DNA of 64,000 nt from Rhynchopus sp. YZ270_cl-10 (GCA_964035575.1 OZ037883.1:372001-436000), one strand, 5' to 3'. Positions 10,965 to 21,630 are shown, numbered from the stretch's first letter. Notes: generated by a model not told the origin, from the sequence alone. Made by a program: numbers and translations.

Positions 10965-11662
10965 TTAGAACCCGCCCATATCATTTTCTTGCATTTGCGT
11001 ATGTGCGTAGAGGGTAGCTGCACCGATACAGACACCTCCAGCCAAAGACATCATACCAGCGCCGGTGGAGATCACATCTGATTTTTTTTTTTGAAAAAGG
11101 TAAAAGATGCAAAACAAAGAACCAAACAAACCTGTGTGCATCATCACGCATGCAAGGGAAGGACCCGACGCTGCGAAGGCGCCGAACAAAAAGTTCCCAA
11201 TCGTTCCAAGCCCGTTGGTTTCCGTCGTGAACATGTCAGCCTGCCGGTTTGTACACAAGAAAAACGGCAGCGGTGCGAACAGATACATAAACATCACGAT
11301 GAGCGGATAAGCATTGTCACCCACAACCCTGTAGAGAGAAATGTGTACATGGGTGTTTTATGTTGGCATAGACATAGATAGTTGTGTAGTGGCAAAACTT
11401 TAAAAAAAAAAACGATTTTCTACCCTCAAATGGGTAGGGCAGTGTTGGTTTAGTACATCACCCCAAAAGTTTAGCACAGTTTAATACAGGTTTAATACAC
11501 CTGTTTTAAACACCCTATACTAAACCTGCCAACACTGGAGTAGGGGTAGAGTGTCACACAATGGGGTCAGACATACTCGCACGCTAGAATGTGCAACACC
11601 CCACCAATCGCCACAAGAAACGCTGACACCAGAAGCTGCTGCGGCCCTAAGCTGCCCCCCAT
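10965..11662 (-). CDS. Vps55/LEPROT-family endosomal membrane protein, three exons
   Basis: Small four-span membrane protein of 131 residues, the same length as LEPROT; yeast Vps55 acts in late-endosome to vacuole sorting. Exon 1 is 11662-11577, exon 2 is 11328-11132, exon 3 is 11077-10965. Intron 1 (248 bp) runs GTATGT...CTCTACAG; intron 2 (54 bp) runs GTTTGT...ATCAG. The frame is kept at both joins. Predicted helices are about 10-28, 36-54, 72-93 and 98-119. The second contains YPLIVMFMYLFAPLP (36-50), matching the family signature around APIP; the third has the FLFGAF...GPSLA pattern and the fourth GAGMMSLAGG. Only exon 2 plus unspliced intron is visible as a plain open frame, so the gene is easy to miss. 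It sits on the minus strand like its neighbours. Confidence 0.85.
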
Positions 11663-11966
11663 TGTGTTGTGCCCTTTTTTGTTTCCTTTTTTTTTTTTTA
11701 CAGCCCCTTTCAATCAACGTCCAGACTTTCTCTCTCACGTGTATGTGTAATATTCTGTTGTGCTCTCATTGTCTCAAGGTGTCATTTTTACATAAGGGGG
11801 ATAAGTGAAGTAGCATCCTTCACTTCTGGCCACCACCAGAACACTTCGGGGTGGGTGGGGTGGCGGCAGCAACAATAATCTAAGGTGATTTGGCTGAGTG
11901 GTCACCACAATAATGATTTGGGAGTATATTTTGTGTACACATATACACACACACACACACATACAC
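11663..11966. other. Short spacer between VPS55 and a divergent zinc-finger ORF
   Basis: This 304-bp stretch separates the only divergently oriented pair in the window. It contains a T/A homopolymer near 11688-11702 and an (AC)n tract at about 11945-11964 just before the plus-strand ATG. I see no other feature. Confidence 0.5.
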
Positions 11967-12176
11967 ATGTCTGAGGTCGTGGATGTGGACGAAGGCTTGG
12001 TCTACATTGACGAAGAGAGGCCCCCACCCCGCAAGAAGGTGAAGACCGGGAGGACTCTCGAGAGGTGCCGCTGGTGCAAGAAATGGATCGAGCAGTCGAA
12101 GTTAAGTCAGCACAACAAGGAGGAACACCTGACCTTCAAGGGGAAGAACTACACTCCCACTAGTACAGGAAAGTAA
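11967..12176 (+). CDS. Small C2H2-type zinc-finger protein
   Basis: Protein of 69 residues from ATG at 11967. The N-terminus is acidic (SEVVDVDEG), followed by PPPRKKVKTGR, which looks like a nuclear localisation signal. Then comes one C2H2 finger, CRWC-x11-H-x4-H at about 36-56. A nucleic-acid or protein-binding role in the nucleus is inferred only from this. It is the only protein-coding candidate on the plus strand outside the transposon. It follows an (AC)n repeat and ends at a poly-A run (12174-12186). A longer open frame starts further upstream, but it reads through the repeat and is unlikely. A charged open stretch in another frame follows (about 12188-12333, no ATG); it may be a lost exon or chance. 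Confidence 0.55.
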   Translation: MSEVVDVDEGLVYIDEERPPPRKKVKTGRTLERCRWCKKWIEQSKLSQHNKEEHLTFKGKNYTPTSTGK

Positions 12177-12839
12177 AAAAAAAAAACGAGAAAAATGAGA
12201 TTACGATTACACCTAAGACAGGTCATAAAACGGAAGAGGAGGGTCACCACAAAAAGCTACTAAACCTAGAGCAAGACTGTGTCAAGGAACACGAGAGGAG
12301 TGCGGCTAAGGGTGCAAAGCGAGTGACAAGGTAAAAAAAAAGGGGGGTAGAGTGGTCAGAACTTTCTCAACAACCATCGAATCGATATCCTTGCATTTCG
12401 CGTTCCAAAAAAGAAAAAAAAAATGGTAGTTATTGAGGTAGGCACCTCCGACTGACCGTATGCCAGCTTCGGATGAAGGCACAAAAAATAGTAACTCTGA
12501 AAAAAATAAATAAACCGATGCATGTGCCTCTCAGTGCACACAGATCTTGACTATTGTTATCGTTCGGGAACACTAAAGAAATGGGTGGTGTCGTGCAGGT
12601 CTTCCTTGTGCTGTGTGGTGAATGCGTAATTTTATTTCGCAGGACAGCATGTTTCCCCTGGAAATGCGCAAAGCACCTTGACAGGAGAGAAGCTGCTAAA
12701 AAAGGGGGGAAGGAAGGAGGGGGAAATTTTACAGAACACCCAGATAATGTCGCCATAAAAAGAATAAGGGCGAATGCTTAGCTGTCAAGAAGGGGCGGGG
12801 GAAAAAACATTGGTTGACATCGTGGAAAAAAAAAAACCT
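12177..12839. other. Intergenic region with family C and D repeats
   Basis: No gene recognised. It includes a family D copy (12428-12485, CACCTCCGACTGACC) and a family C copy (12515-12548). A charged open stretch without a start codon runs from about 12188 to 12333. Downstream DNA is A/G-rich. Confidence 0.45.
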
Positions 12840-12914
12840 CGGCCGCTGTGGGGATTGAACCTTCACGACCCCATCATTACGGATGATGTGTTCTCACCAC
12901 TGTGCTAGGCAGCC
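12840..12914 (-). tRNA. tRNA-Thr (anticodon CGU)-like gene, divergent
   Basis: On the minus strand the acceptor halves GGCTGCC and AGCGGCC pair at six of seven positions. An A-box-like TAGCACAGTGG follows. The anticodon arm is perfect (CATCA, loop TCCGTAA, TGATG) and gives anticodon CGU at 12881-12879, decoding ACG (Thr). The T arm contains GGTTCAATCC. An 11-T run begins four nucleotides after the discriminator base, a good Pol III terminator. Two weaknesses: the D stem has two mismatches, and the T stem pairs well (GTG-GG with CC-CAC) only if AA is bulged out. It could be a working divergent tRNA, a pseudogene or a SINE head. Confidence 0.6.
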
Positions 12915-13012
12915 ACATTTTCAGGAACAAGGTGTGAAATACTCTGAGTAACAAACTTTCTTTCAAAAAAAAAAAAAAAAGAGAGAGAAAAAAAAAGAAG
13001 AAGAAGAAACTC

Positions 13013-13042
13013 TGGACCCTGAGAGGTTCGAACTCTCGGCCT
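13013..13042 (-). pseudogene. 3' half of a tRNA (T arm and acceptor)
   Basis: The minus strand reads a perfect T arm (GAGAG, TTCGAAC, CTCTC) followed by AGGGTCC and A. This is a canonical tRNA 3' end. No matching 5' acceptor (GGACCCT) lies within about 100 nt upstream, and no anticodon arm fits. It is probably a tRNA fragment or the tail of a tRNA-derived repeat. Confidence 0.45.
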
Positions 13043-14851
13043 CCCGTATGCACTCTCTTCTAAAATAATAGCCACGTTTTTTTTCGTCACACGCAGAATT
13101 TCTACCGTGAATATTTTTTTTTCCCTCCGCGATTTTCGCGTTTTTTTTTTTGTCCAGTGAAGAATTCTTCCCTGGAAGGCTTGCACTTCTTCTGACTAAA
13201 ATAATATGGACCATTTGAGAATGTCTTTTTTGGGTTTCGTTCGTTCTTAAGGATAATGGGGTGTCTAGGTGTGTTGTAAATATCCAAATAGGCCAACACC
13301 AAGGGGGAGGAAGGGGGAGAGGAAGGTTGTGAAGGTTTTGAAGAGAAAAAAAACGCAATTTTTTTTGTTGCCTCTAGGCTGATTGACGCTGACTTTGGTC
13401 GGTGGTGATCCTTCGTGATTGGTGGTCGGCAAAAAGTGAAAAATGGGTATGCCAGGCCCACGTCAATCAGCCCAGCCTCATGAAATGAAGGAGGAAATAG
13501 AAACAAATCATTTTGAACACACTTTGCGGTTCTTGGGGACCCGCTCTGCAGAGCCACGCCTCACTAAACAGGTTGAGGTGTGCGCGTTTTGACAACCTCT
13601 CCCACGGTTCTCTTTTTTCGTGTGATAAGTGTTTCATTTGATAATATCTGAAAGCGGCCTGCCCTTTTAAATCTCAACGTTTTGAAAGGCTTTTTCAGGC
13701 AACTACCAAAAAACAACGCACCGAATAATTTAGAAAAGAAAGGTGCGAACCTACCTATCCAGAAGAGTCGACACACCACGTTGTTACTGAATTCGTCTGC
13801 TGCCACCCGAGTCACCTTCCTTCGATTTTTGAAGGTATCGGACTCACTTTAGCAGATTACAAATAAACCTAAGCCTCTCATGCTCAGTCACCTTAAAAAG
13901 AGTTGTTGAAACATGCTAAAAAAAAAAAACTCATCTCATCCGAGTGTCCCACACCGTAAGTAACACCGCACCTCAATGGATGCAAATGCACAACAGAAGA
14001 AGAGGGGAAAGAGACCCGCCCACTATCTATGTGGAACGGGAGTCAATTTTTTTTGGCTAATTGGTGTTCCGTAGGGGGCCTATTGACATGTCCTTGACAT
14101 GTCGTTGACGTGTCCTTGACAGGTGTTTCCGGAACACCACTAATGGTTTAATATGAAAAGAAGAGGGAGGGAAGAGGGAGACGCCCCCCCTTTTTTGGAA
14201 AGCGTTATCCGTTTTAGAGAAATGGTTTTTTGGAAGATGAACCTAACCGCCTCTCTGCGTTTAGGCACCTTAAAAAAAGTCAAAAAAAATTGTACAAAAT
14301 ATTGAAACTGGAAAAGCCAAAAACATCATGAAAGCAAAGTTGCAGATTGGGGGAAATATGTGGTAGATCACGCAGGGGGTGGGTGGTATCCGGCATTCTT
14401 CAGAATGAATGCAAAAAAGCAGATAAATAAATAGGGAAACGTTTATAAGATGAACCCAAGCCTCGCATACCTGGTCACCTTTTAAAAAAAAGAGTGGCAT
14501 TGCTGCCAGCCGGGTCGCAAGACAGCGAATTAAACAAAAAAAAAGGGGGTAACGAGAAAGGAGCGATAAATGAAAAATGGAAAAATTGTACGAACAAAAC
14601 CTTGCGAGCATTTTTGTGTGCATAAACACATATCTCCAGAAGGCTTGCTCGTACATAAGGTTTTTTTTTGTTTTGCTTTTTTTTTTATGTTCCACCTGAT
14701 TTTTACCCCGCGGATAGGCCCGGATAGGTCCGGATAGGCCCGGATATGGCCGGATATGGCCGGATAGGACCGTACAGGCCAAACCCCACGTATTTTTCCC
14801 ATACTGGGTACTGGGTACTGGGTACTGGGTACTGTGTACTGGGTAGCTACG
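13043..14851. other. Repeat-rich intergenic region
   Basis: No gene recognised. It holds family B hairpins at 13867-13900, 14237-14275 and 14446-14484. A family H element lies at about 14062-14148 (direct TTGACATGTCC-type repeats between TGGTGTTCCG and CGGAACACCA). GGATAGGCCC-type decamers lie at 14707-14775 and an ACTGGGT heptamer run at 14803-14845, immediately before the stop of the next gene. Confidence 0.5.
14707..14845. repeat. GGATAGGCCC decamers and ACTGGGT heptamers
   Basis: Seven GGATAGG/GGATATGG decamer-like units run from 14707 to 14775, followed by about six ACTGGGT heptamers at 14803-14845. The decamer block recurs in the same orientation at 16030-16115, so the gene at 14852-15411 and the heptamer array are flanked by direct copies of it. 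Confidence 0.7.
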
Positions 14852-15411
14852 TTAGAGATCTGTTTCATTCTCGGCAGCAATCTTATTCGCAAACTCCAAG
14901 ACAAAAGGTTGGAAGAGGAAGTCGGATTGGGCTGTGGAAGTTTCGGGCTGCTGTTCCACCCCGCAGATGATCGTTTGTCATCCGCATGCCCCCAGAGTCC
15001 TTCAGCACTCTTCTCATATTTTATAGGGCTTTCCGTTGTGGAGCACATCAATACTGTGAGACGAACCTCATCTGTGTTGAACCATTTGCAGTGTTCTTCA
15101 ACTTCCAGTGCAAAATCTTGCGACGAAATTAGCACACCATTGAACAACTGGTCACGCGCACTATCCATCGTCTTTTTTGTCGGAAAATAGACCGCATCAC
15201 GTTCTGCACACCTCTGGATCTTCTTCGCTACGTTAGTGCGATACGCGCAGAGGGAGGGGTCCACCCCTTTGCTCGTGAACTTGTACTGTTTGTCCGATGT
15301 TTTCTTTGGCACAAGAGTGATGAACGGGGTTTGAGTGAGTCCAAACACATCCTTCTCAGGCAAAGAATAATAAGAGGTTGTGAGACGCTCGGGACGCTGC
15401 GAATGCAGCAT
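14852..15411 (-). CDS. Unknown 160-residue protein, two exons
   Basis: I do not recognise this protein. Exon 1 (15411-15009) starts MLHSQRPERL and has a coding-like composition (KKTSDKQYKF, FNGVLISSQDFALEVEE). A 77-bp intron (15008-14932) runs GTGCTG...CTTCCACAG. Exon 2 (14931-14852) adds QSDFLFQPFVLEFANKIAA and stops. The joined length is a multiple of three and the intron carries stops in the exon-2 frame, which supports the model. The GTGCTG donor is weaker than others here. The ATG follows CTTTCAG by six nucleotides; a good donor GTAAGT lies 61 nt above that acceptor (15478), so a 5'-UTR intron or a further coding exon upstream is possible. Reading through the intron instead gives an implausible Ser/Pro-rich tail that enters the repeat. 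Confidence 0.55.
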
Positions 15412-15574
15412 GCGGAACTGAAAGGCAGTGTTGAAACCAGAAGATTACAGATGGCGGGTCAGACGCTGTGTCACTTACCCATGCATCGGTAGATGAGAGC
15501 CAGCACCTTCAGAGCAGTGAACACAACACTGGGCGCAAAATTCATGTGCCAAAAGGCAACAAAACCCTACAAGG

Positions 15575-16000
15575 AGTACACAGTACACAGTACACAGTAC
15601 ACAGTACACAGTACACAGTACACAGTACACAGTACACAGTACACAGTACACAGTACACAGTACACAGTACACAGTACACAGTACACAGTACACAGTACAC
15701 AGTACACAGTACACAGTACACAGTACACAGTACACAGTACACAGTACACAGTACACAGTACACAGTACACAGTACACAGTACACAGTACACAGTACACAG
15801 TACACAGTACACAGTACACAGTACACAGTACACAGTACACAGTACACAGTACACAGTACACAGTACACAGTACACAGTACACAGTACACAGTACACAGTA
15901 CACAGTACACAGTACACAGTACACAGTACACAGTACACAGTACACAGTACACAGTACACAGTACACAGTACACAGTACACAGTACACAGTACACAGTACA
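15575..16000. repeat. Heptamer array (ACAGTAC)n, about 61 units
   Basis: A nearly perfect 426-bp tandem array of the 7-bp unit ACAGTAC. The same unit forms arrays at 30286-30866 and 54189-54677. Because 7 is not a multiple of 3 and the unit has no stop in several frames, long meaningless open frames result on both strands. Confidence 0.97.
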
Positions 16001-16448
16001 AAAATAGTTTTTTTCTGATTTTTCGACCCCGCGGATAGGCGCGGATAGGTCAGGATAGGTCCGGATAGGCCCGGATATGGCCGGATAGGGCAAGGATAGA
16101 CCGGATAGGGCCAAAAGCCGGTTTTTTTTTTGGGGCAAAATCAGGTGGATAATGTTCTTTCCTTCAACAAGAAAACCCTCCTGCAGACATAAATAGCCCA
16201 CAAAGAAACCGTTTTTCGCTCTCTCTCTCTAGGTCAACGATTTCAAATTATTGTTTGTGCGTAAAGTGTGTAATAAATATTCTGTGGTGATATTTTTTAT
16301 TACTGCAATACGCTCCCACTGACTACCTGGTCGTGAAGAGGAAACCTCTTTGAGGCCAAAAAAAAAAAAAAACACCGAATCTTTTGTAATCAATGATATC
16401 TCTCAACAGGAGGCACACTGCAAACATCCCCCTTTTTCTCCCAGAATA
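16001..16448. other. Spacer with decamer repeats and a family E repeat
   Basis: No gene recognised. It holds a GGATAGG-type decamer block (16030-16115) and a family E copy (16261-16358). It ends at the 3' end of the kinesin gene. Confidence 0.5.
16261..16358 (+). repeat. Dispersed repeat family E, copy 1 (SINE-like, about 95 bp with A-tail)
   Basis: Near-identical copies lie at 22204-22299 and 59788-59881, all in the same orientation and all ending in an A-run. The unit contains two potential hairpins: GTAATAAATA pairing with TATTTTTTATTAC, and GAGGAAACCTC. The similarity extends about 15 nt further 5'. This could be a short retroposed element or a structured small-RNA gene family. On the minus strand the A-run would read as a Pol III terminator. 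Confidence 0.75.
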
Positions 16449-19400
16449 TCACGATGAAAAGTTTGCATATGATGACCACATCTCCTTCTCAACACAACAC
16501 ATCTTGAAGCTATAAAGCCAATACCGTAAGAGCAACGGTGTCAAGAGTTTGTACAGTATGTAGGATAATACGAGAAATCGGGGGACTTTGAAACCCAATC
16601 CATCAGATGGATCCTTGCAGACAAAAAGGATCACCTTGCACAGCGCGCGACGCAACGAATGGCACACTGCAGTTCCCTTCGTGACCTTGCGCGTTGCCGC
16701 AGTTTGCGCGGCCTGCTGCACTTCATATTCCCTCACCTCTCTACTCACCCTCTCATACTTCCCCTTTAATGCCCGCATCCCAACACGCTCCTGAGAAAGC
16801 TCCCTACAAAGCCTCTCGATCCCCTCCTCCTTCTTGACCACACAGCTTTCGTATGCTTCTACAACCGTTCGCATCCGCTTCTGCCTCACACCTTCCTCTC
16901 GGGAGGACGCTAATATCGACTGTTTGAGGGTTATCTGCTCCTTGTGATGTTCATAGAGTGTTTTGAGGAAACAAAGCGACGCCTCGCTGGTCTGCTGTTT
17001 AGAATAGAGTGCGAATTCGAAGGTTGAAGTGATTGTGGTGTCAGTACATAGAGTTGAGTTGGCGGTGTGTTTCTGCCGTTCTGCGAGAAGTGCTTTTTCG
17101 AGGCGGGTTTGTAGCATTGTTTTGGTGTTGTTGTGGTCGCGGGTTTCTTTTGCGAGGAGTGCTTCTGTGTTTGCAAGATTGGTTAGGCCTGTTGTCAACT
17201 GTATTTCCATTTCTGCTTCGTTTAGCAGAACAGCCTGTAGAGTTGATTTTGTCTGCATATGGGCAGCCTCTTCTGTAGCTTTAGCGTCTACGAGAAGGAG
17301 CATTTCAGTGACGTCGTCCACAGTAGAGATTTGCAACGTGGAGAGCGCTTTCTTTGTGTCTGCAAGGTCTTCTGTTGTCTTGTGGATTTCCCCTTGGAGA
17401 CGTGCCACCTCGTTGTGCTGTTGTAGAAGCTCGTGGGCAAGATGCTCGTTTTCTTGTCTTGCCCCAACGGATGTGGTATTGATGGTGTGGAGCTCTTCGG
17501 AAGTCTGTTGCAGCTGTTGTTCTAAATCGGTTATCCTGGCGTCGAGGGTGGTGTTGTGCTTGGAGAGGCAGAGGTTTTTGTGTTCCGAGGCCTGCCAGTC
17601 GAGGGTCCGTTCTTCGATGGTGTTGTTGAGTTCGTGGATGGTGTGTTTCAGATCGGAGGTGGCAGCTTCGTATTGTGTGATCTGCAGGTCGAGGTCTTCT
17701 TGGTGTGCGTGAGCGGCGGAGAGTGCAGAGGCGAGGTCGTCGCTTTCGCCACGTTGTGTGTCGAGGCAGTCGCGTGCAGTGTCGAGGGAATCCTGCATGT
17801 CGTTCATGTTGGACCGGATGTTCGCTAGCTCAAGGGTCTTGATCTGGATCTGTGCCTTCGTGTGGTGCAGGTCTGTGTTGAGCTGCTCGCAGGTGGCGGC
17901 GGTGACCTTGCGTGCCTCTTGTTCGGTCTCAAGCGTCTCGTCCAAGTGCCGCACCGCAGCAGAGAGCTCGCACACCTGCTCGTCAGAGTCGCGTCGTGCG
18001 AGCTTCTCCTCAGCGACGTGGCGCTCCAGCTCGCAGACACGCTGTTGGTGGTCAAGGAGCTTCCGTTGCTGTGAGGGAGGGAGAGGTGTTTGAGGACACG
18101 AACGCACTTTAAATTTACTAGATAACATTGTTCGAAGAGCAGTGTGACCGCCGCACCCCGACACAGCACTACACCGGGGCAGTTGGTCAGGGGAAAAAAA
18201 AAAGAGACGTTTCTGCGTCCATGATCCTTGGCAAAACAGAATTATTTTTTGGTGTACCACCATACCGAGGTGTCAAAGCACCGTGTCAAATGCACCAGCA
18301 CGCCCTGGAGGGAGAGGACCCGCTCTGCCCCTTCCTTCAACCGCTCTTCAAGGCGGACGCGCTGTGGGGAGGGAGACGTGGGTTAGGGTAGGACTAAAGA
18401 ACCGTTGTAAAAGAGAAAAGGGGAACACAGCAAATAAATATCCCTCCAGTGTACCTTTGGTACATGACCGGGGACATCGTATAAAAATAAAAATATAAAC
18501 GAATACAGTGTCCATACCTCCTTGCTGAGCACCGCCTTCTCCTCGTAGGTCGCACGCAGCTCCTCTTCCTTGTTTTCTTTTAGCTGGCGTTCGATTTTGA
18601 GTTGATCCATTTTGCTTTTGAGTTCTTGCTCCTGGGCTTGTTTGAGGCGGAGCTCATCTTCCATGGCTTCTACTCTTGCAGGGGTGAGGCCACGAGCGTC
18701 GAAAAAGTCCTTTTGGAGGATACGTGCACGGAGCGAGGCGACCTCGCTTTGCAGGTCTTGCACGAGACGGATGTTTGTGTCTTCGTTTTTGGTGGCATGA
18801 TTTTTGATACTGCGGGCAAGCGAGGCATAGTGCAGTGTGCTCTTCGTCTCCTCAAGGCTTGCAGCAGAAGGGGACAGGGTAGCGAGCATCACCGTCTTCG
18901 CGTTGTTCCCCAACGAATCCTTTAAGAGGTACGTCAATTTGCTGTCTCTGTACGGCGGAGCGATACCCCCTTTTCTCGAGCTCGCCAAGCTATCAATCAC
19001 CTTCCGCAGTGTAGTGAGAGACAAATTAATGTTGATCGCCTCCTTCAAATTTTCCCCAACAACACCGGATTTGTTGATCTTTTCGGACCCTGCGAGGTCC
19101 ACAAGGTTGACCCTGCTTGCTACGGCTACCCCCTCCATTTCCTCTGCGTGGGCTTCCTCTTCGAAGAACAGCGTAAGAATAGCATGAGAGCGACTGCTTG
19201 CGCTATTCATCTTGGTCGCAGCAACGTGGCGTCTTCTGTTTCCATCTCGCACCACCTTCATCACCTCTTCCACCGACGTCACTGCAGCCACCACCAACCC
19301 TGGAACAAACGGACCAGTTTCGGGGTTCTCTCTAATCTTCAGATCCGCCCGTTTATCACTCAAAATATCACAAACCTGCTCATTATACACCTCAACATAA

Positions 19401-19903
19401 GTCGCCCGCACAGCAAAGGTCGTCCCCATCGTTGTGCTATCCCCCATCCTATCAAACAGATCTTCACAAAGCCGTGGTATCAACCCCCTCTCTGGGTGTC
19501 CATCGGATGTGTCTCCTGTCATCGTATATGTCTTTCCAGACCCGGTTTGACCGTAGGCAAAGAGACAGACGTTATAACCACGAAAGACGTGGTCCAAAAG
19601 AGGGGCACCTATTTCAGAGTAGACGCCAGCTTGTGTGCAGGTGGTGTCGTCGGTGGGGACTGACCAGAGGCAATGGTCGAAATGGAATTTTTCGCCAACG
19701 TCTTTTGTGTTGGATGCAAGCAGCCCCGTAGGGCGTGTAGGGGAAGGGAAGGTCTTGGAGGTGTTGGTGGGGGGTTTGCTTTCGAGAGTCCAGCAGTGCT
19801 GTCGGTTCATCCCGACGGCTAGTCGGGTGCCTTGTTCTGATGCATTCAACGGACGCACCCGAACTGCGACCACTACAGCTTCAGAACTCTTTTTTTGATC
19901 CAT
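16449..19903 (-). CDS. Kinesin-3-type motor with coiled-coil tail, three exons
   Basis: Microtubule motor of 1,033 residues. Exon 1 is 19903-18518 (residues 1-462), exon 2 is 18361-18266 (32 residues), exon 3 is 18068-16449. Both introns start GTATGG, end CACAG and are phase 0. Motor motifs: P-loop GQTGSGKT at 118-125, switch I NSASSRSH at 233-240, switch II DLAGSE at 269-274, then PPYRDSKLTYLLKDSLG. The order GLIPRLCEDLF, AINxxLTTLxKVIDxL and the NED neck region fit kinesin-3, but no FHA domain follows the motor. Residues about 375-960 are coiled coil. The last 60 residues include a strongly hydrophobic stretch, LVLSYILYKLLTPLLL, which may anchor or dip into a membrane. The start MDQKKSSEAV is chosen because the motor begins at once; the open frame extends upstream through low-complexity sequence. 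The exact 3' edge of exon 2 is less certain (an internal GTGCTG is an alternative). Confidence 0.87.
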
Positions 19904-20443
19904 TTTATGGGAAATATTTTGGAAGAAAAAATCTCGGAAAGAAATGTGTGTATATCCGAAGAGGGGAGCCCCTGCGGTGCCTTTGCGGTGATGGTGGTGG
20001 TGGTGGGGTAGAAAAGGATGGGAGAAGGAGAAGCGGGTGTTCACAACGCTAGGTAACGTCAAGTGGCTGTGGCGCCGTTACCCGTTACAGCCGACGGTAG
20101 TTCTGTACACTACCGTCAAAAAGCTGATAGGGCAGATACTCCTTGCGGGCTTGCGCGGTAGAAGAGAATGCCCCCCATCTTTTTTTTTGTTCTTTTTCAA
20201 AAAACAAAAATGTATTGAAAGTGCTAAAAACATGCTTCAAAGAGATGAAAGGGAAGCGGGGAAAGGGTTGATATGTTTAGGGGGTTTTGTATTAAACCCC
20301 TTATTTCGACAAAAATAACACACAGTTTTTGTCGAAGGCTGAGACCCTGGTCTGGTGGTGACCTCAAAAAAAAAAATGGGCGCAGGTGGCTTTGCTGGCT
20401 GAGGACGGGCCATCATAATGTTACAGGCACTCCGCTAGGTACT

Positions 20444-20472
20444 AAAGTTCTGTTGATTGTCAACAGAACTTT
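20444..20472. repeat. Perfect 13-bp hairpin
   Basis: AAAGTTCTGTTGA, a 3-nt loop, then the exact complement TCAACAGAACTTT. A related half-copy lies at 20504-20516. On either strand it is followed by an A- or T-rich tract, so a terminator role is conceivable but unsupported. Confidence 0.6.
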
Positions 20473-21171
20473 TTGAAAATGGGGAAAAAAAGAAAAAAAA
20501 AAAAGTTCTGTTGAGTGGTTCAGACCCGTTCTACCTGTCAAAAAAGCTCAGGAGAAGAAGATATGGAGAGGTGAGTGCTCAAACGTCCCAAAAAAGTCAA
20601 AATCGGGCGTTGGTAAAAAAAAAAAAGTTGCGTACCGTGCGCCTGCGGCGCAAGCATGTACCCCACCAACGTGGACCATCAACAGAATATTTTCAAAATC
20701 GGAAATCCTAGCGGAGAGCCTGATAATGTTATCAAAAAAAAAAAAAAAAGATGAAATCAATGAAATGGACCTGCACTGCGTGTCGCTCAGGATTGGAGTG
20801 CTCGTCGTTGGTATGCCCCCCCCTTCTCTTGCGAGATTCTAGTGAGAGACCCAAAAGTGAGTTGCTTTCCAGTAGAGGAAAATAGAACACAGCAGAATAG
20901 AAACAAATGGGAAGTATAACACAAAAACAAAAGCACAACAAAATAACGGGGAAAGCGAAACGAAGTACTAGCTACGCGGAGCAGTAATAAGAAGTACAAG
21001 CTACCAGCGGTCCCGGGAGGGAATATTTTTTTGTTGAAAACCACCAAATTGAAATAAGAGACAGTGGAAAATGGGGGGGATCGGATAAAATGTTCCGTTA
21101 GTGGGGTGGGAAGAATCATTGATGGGGGCGGGGATTAGGGGGAATAGCTGCAGTCCGTGTGTTCTCCTCTT

Positions 21172-21630
21172 TTTGCTTACTGGGGGGGGTCGAATAAAGC
21201 ACGTACGTGTTTTATTAGGCATCCCTACACTTCAGATCCTGAGGTTTTAAAAAAAAAAAAGTTCGAAAAGGCGAATAAAGCACGTACGTGCTTTATTCGC
21301 CTTTTTGAACTTTTTGGAAAGTTTTTCCAGTCACAATTTTTTTTCGATTTTTTTTTCGCCCAAGAGGTGATTTTGCTGCATTTCCGAGCCAATCCCGGCT
21401 TGTGGTGGGGGATATACGGAAAAATGAACAAAATTTCAGCGACTTAAATTTTCACAAAATACGAACTACCTTGTCACAACACAGGAAAAGTTCAAAAAGT
21501 CGAATAAAACACGTACGTGCTTTATACGACGCAAAAAAAAGCAAAAAACCCATTTTTCAAATGCGTGCTTTATTCGACGTACGTGCTTTATTCGAATTAC
21601 CTCGTTTATTCGGCCCCCCCCAGTAAAAAT
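21172..21630. mobile_element. MITE-like element built of CACGTACGTG palindromes
   Basis: Ends are inverted: TTACTGGGGGGGGTCGAATAAA at the left and its near-complement around 21605-21630. Inside are four palindromic blocks around CACGTACGTG flanked by CGAATAAAG and its complement: about 21189-21216, 21261-21310 (a 50-bp palindrome with one mismatch), 21490-21530 and 21563-21596. No coding capacity. Likely a non-autonomous fold-back element, or a cluster of binding sites. Confidence 0.6.

Noticed and set aside
14932-15008. Unspliced extension of the 15.4-kb gene into the repeat region
   Set aside because: It yields a Ser/Pro-rich tail and heptamer-encoded peptide, while splicing gives a coding-like C-terminus and an in-frame stop.
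16030-16115. CRISPR-like or regulatory tandem repeat
   Set aside because: Decamers are contiguous without spacers, in a eukaryotic genome; simple tandem repetition explains them.
15475-16201. Long open frames of YTVHSTQ / YCVLCTV type over the heptamer arrays (also 30105-30881 and 54013-55053)
   Set aside because: They are a by-product of a 7-bp repeat lacking stops in several frames on both strands.
18383-18517. C-terminal end of the kinesin at the stop following the motor frame
   Set aside because: The frame after GAG enters a GTATGG donor, and two further coiled-coil exons join in phase downstream.
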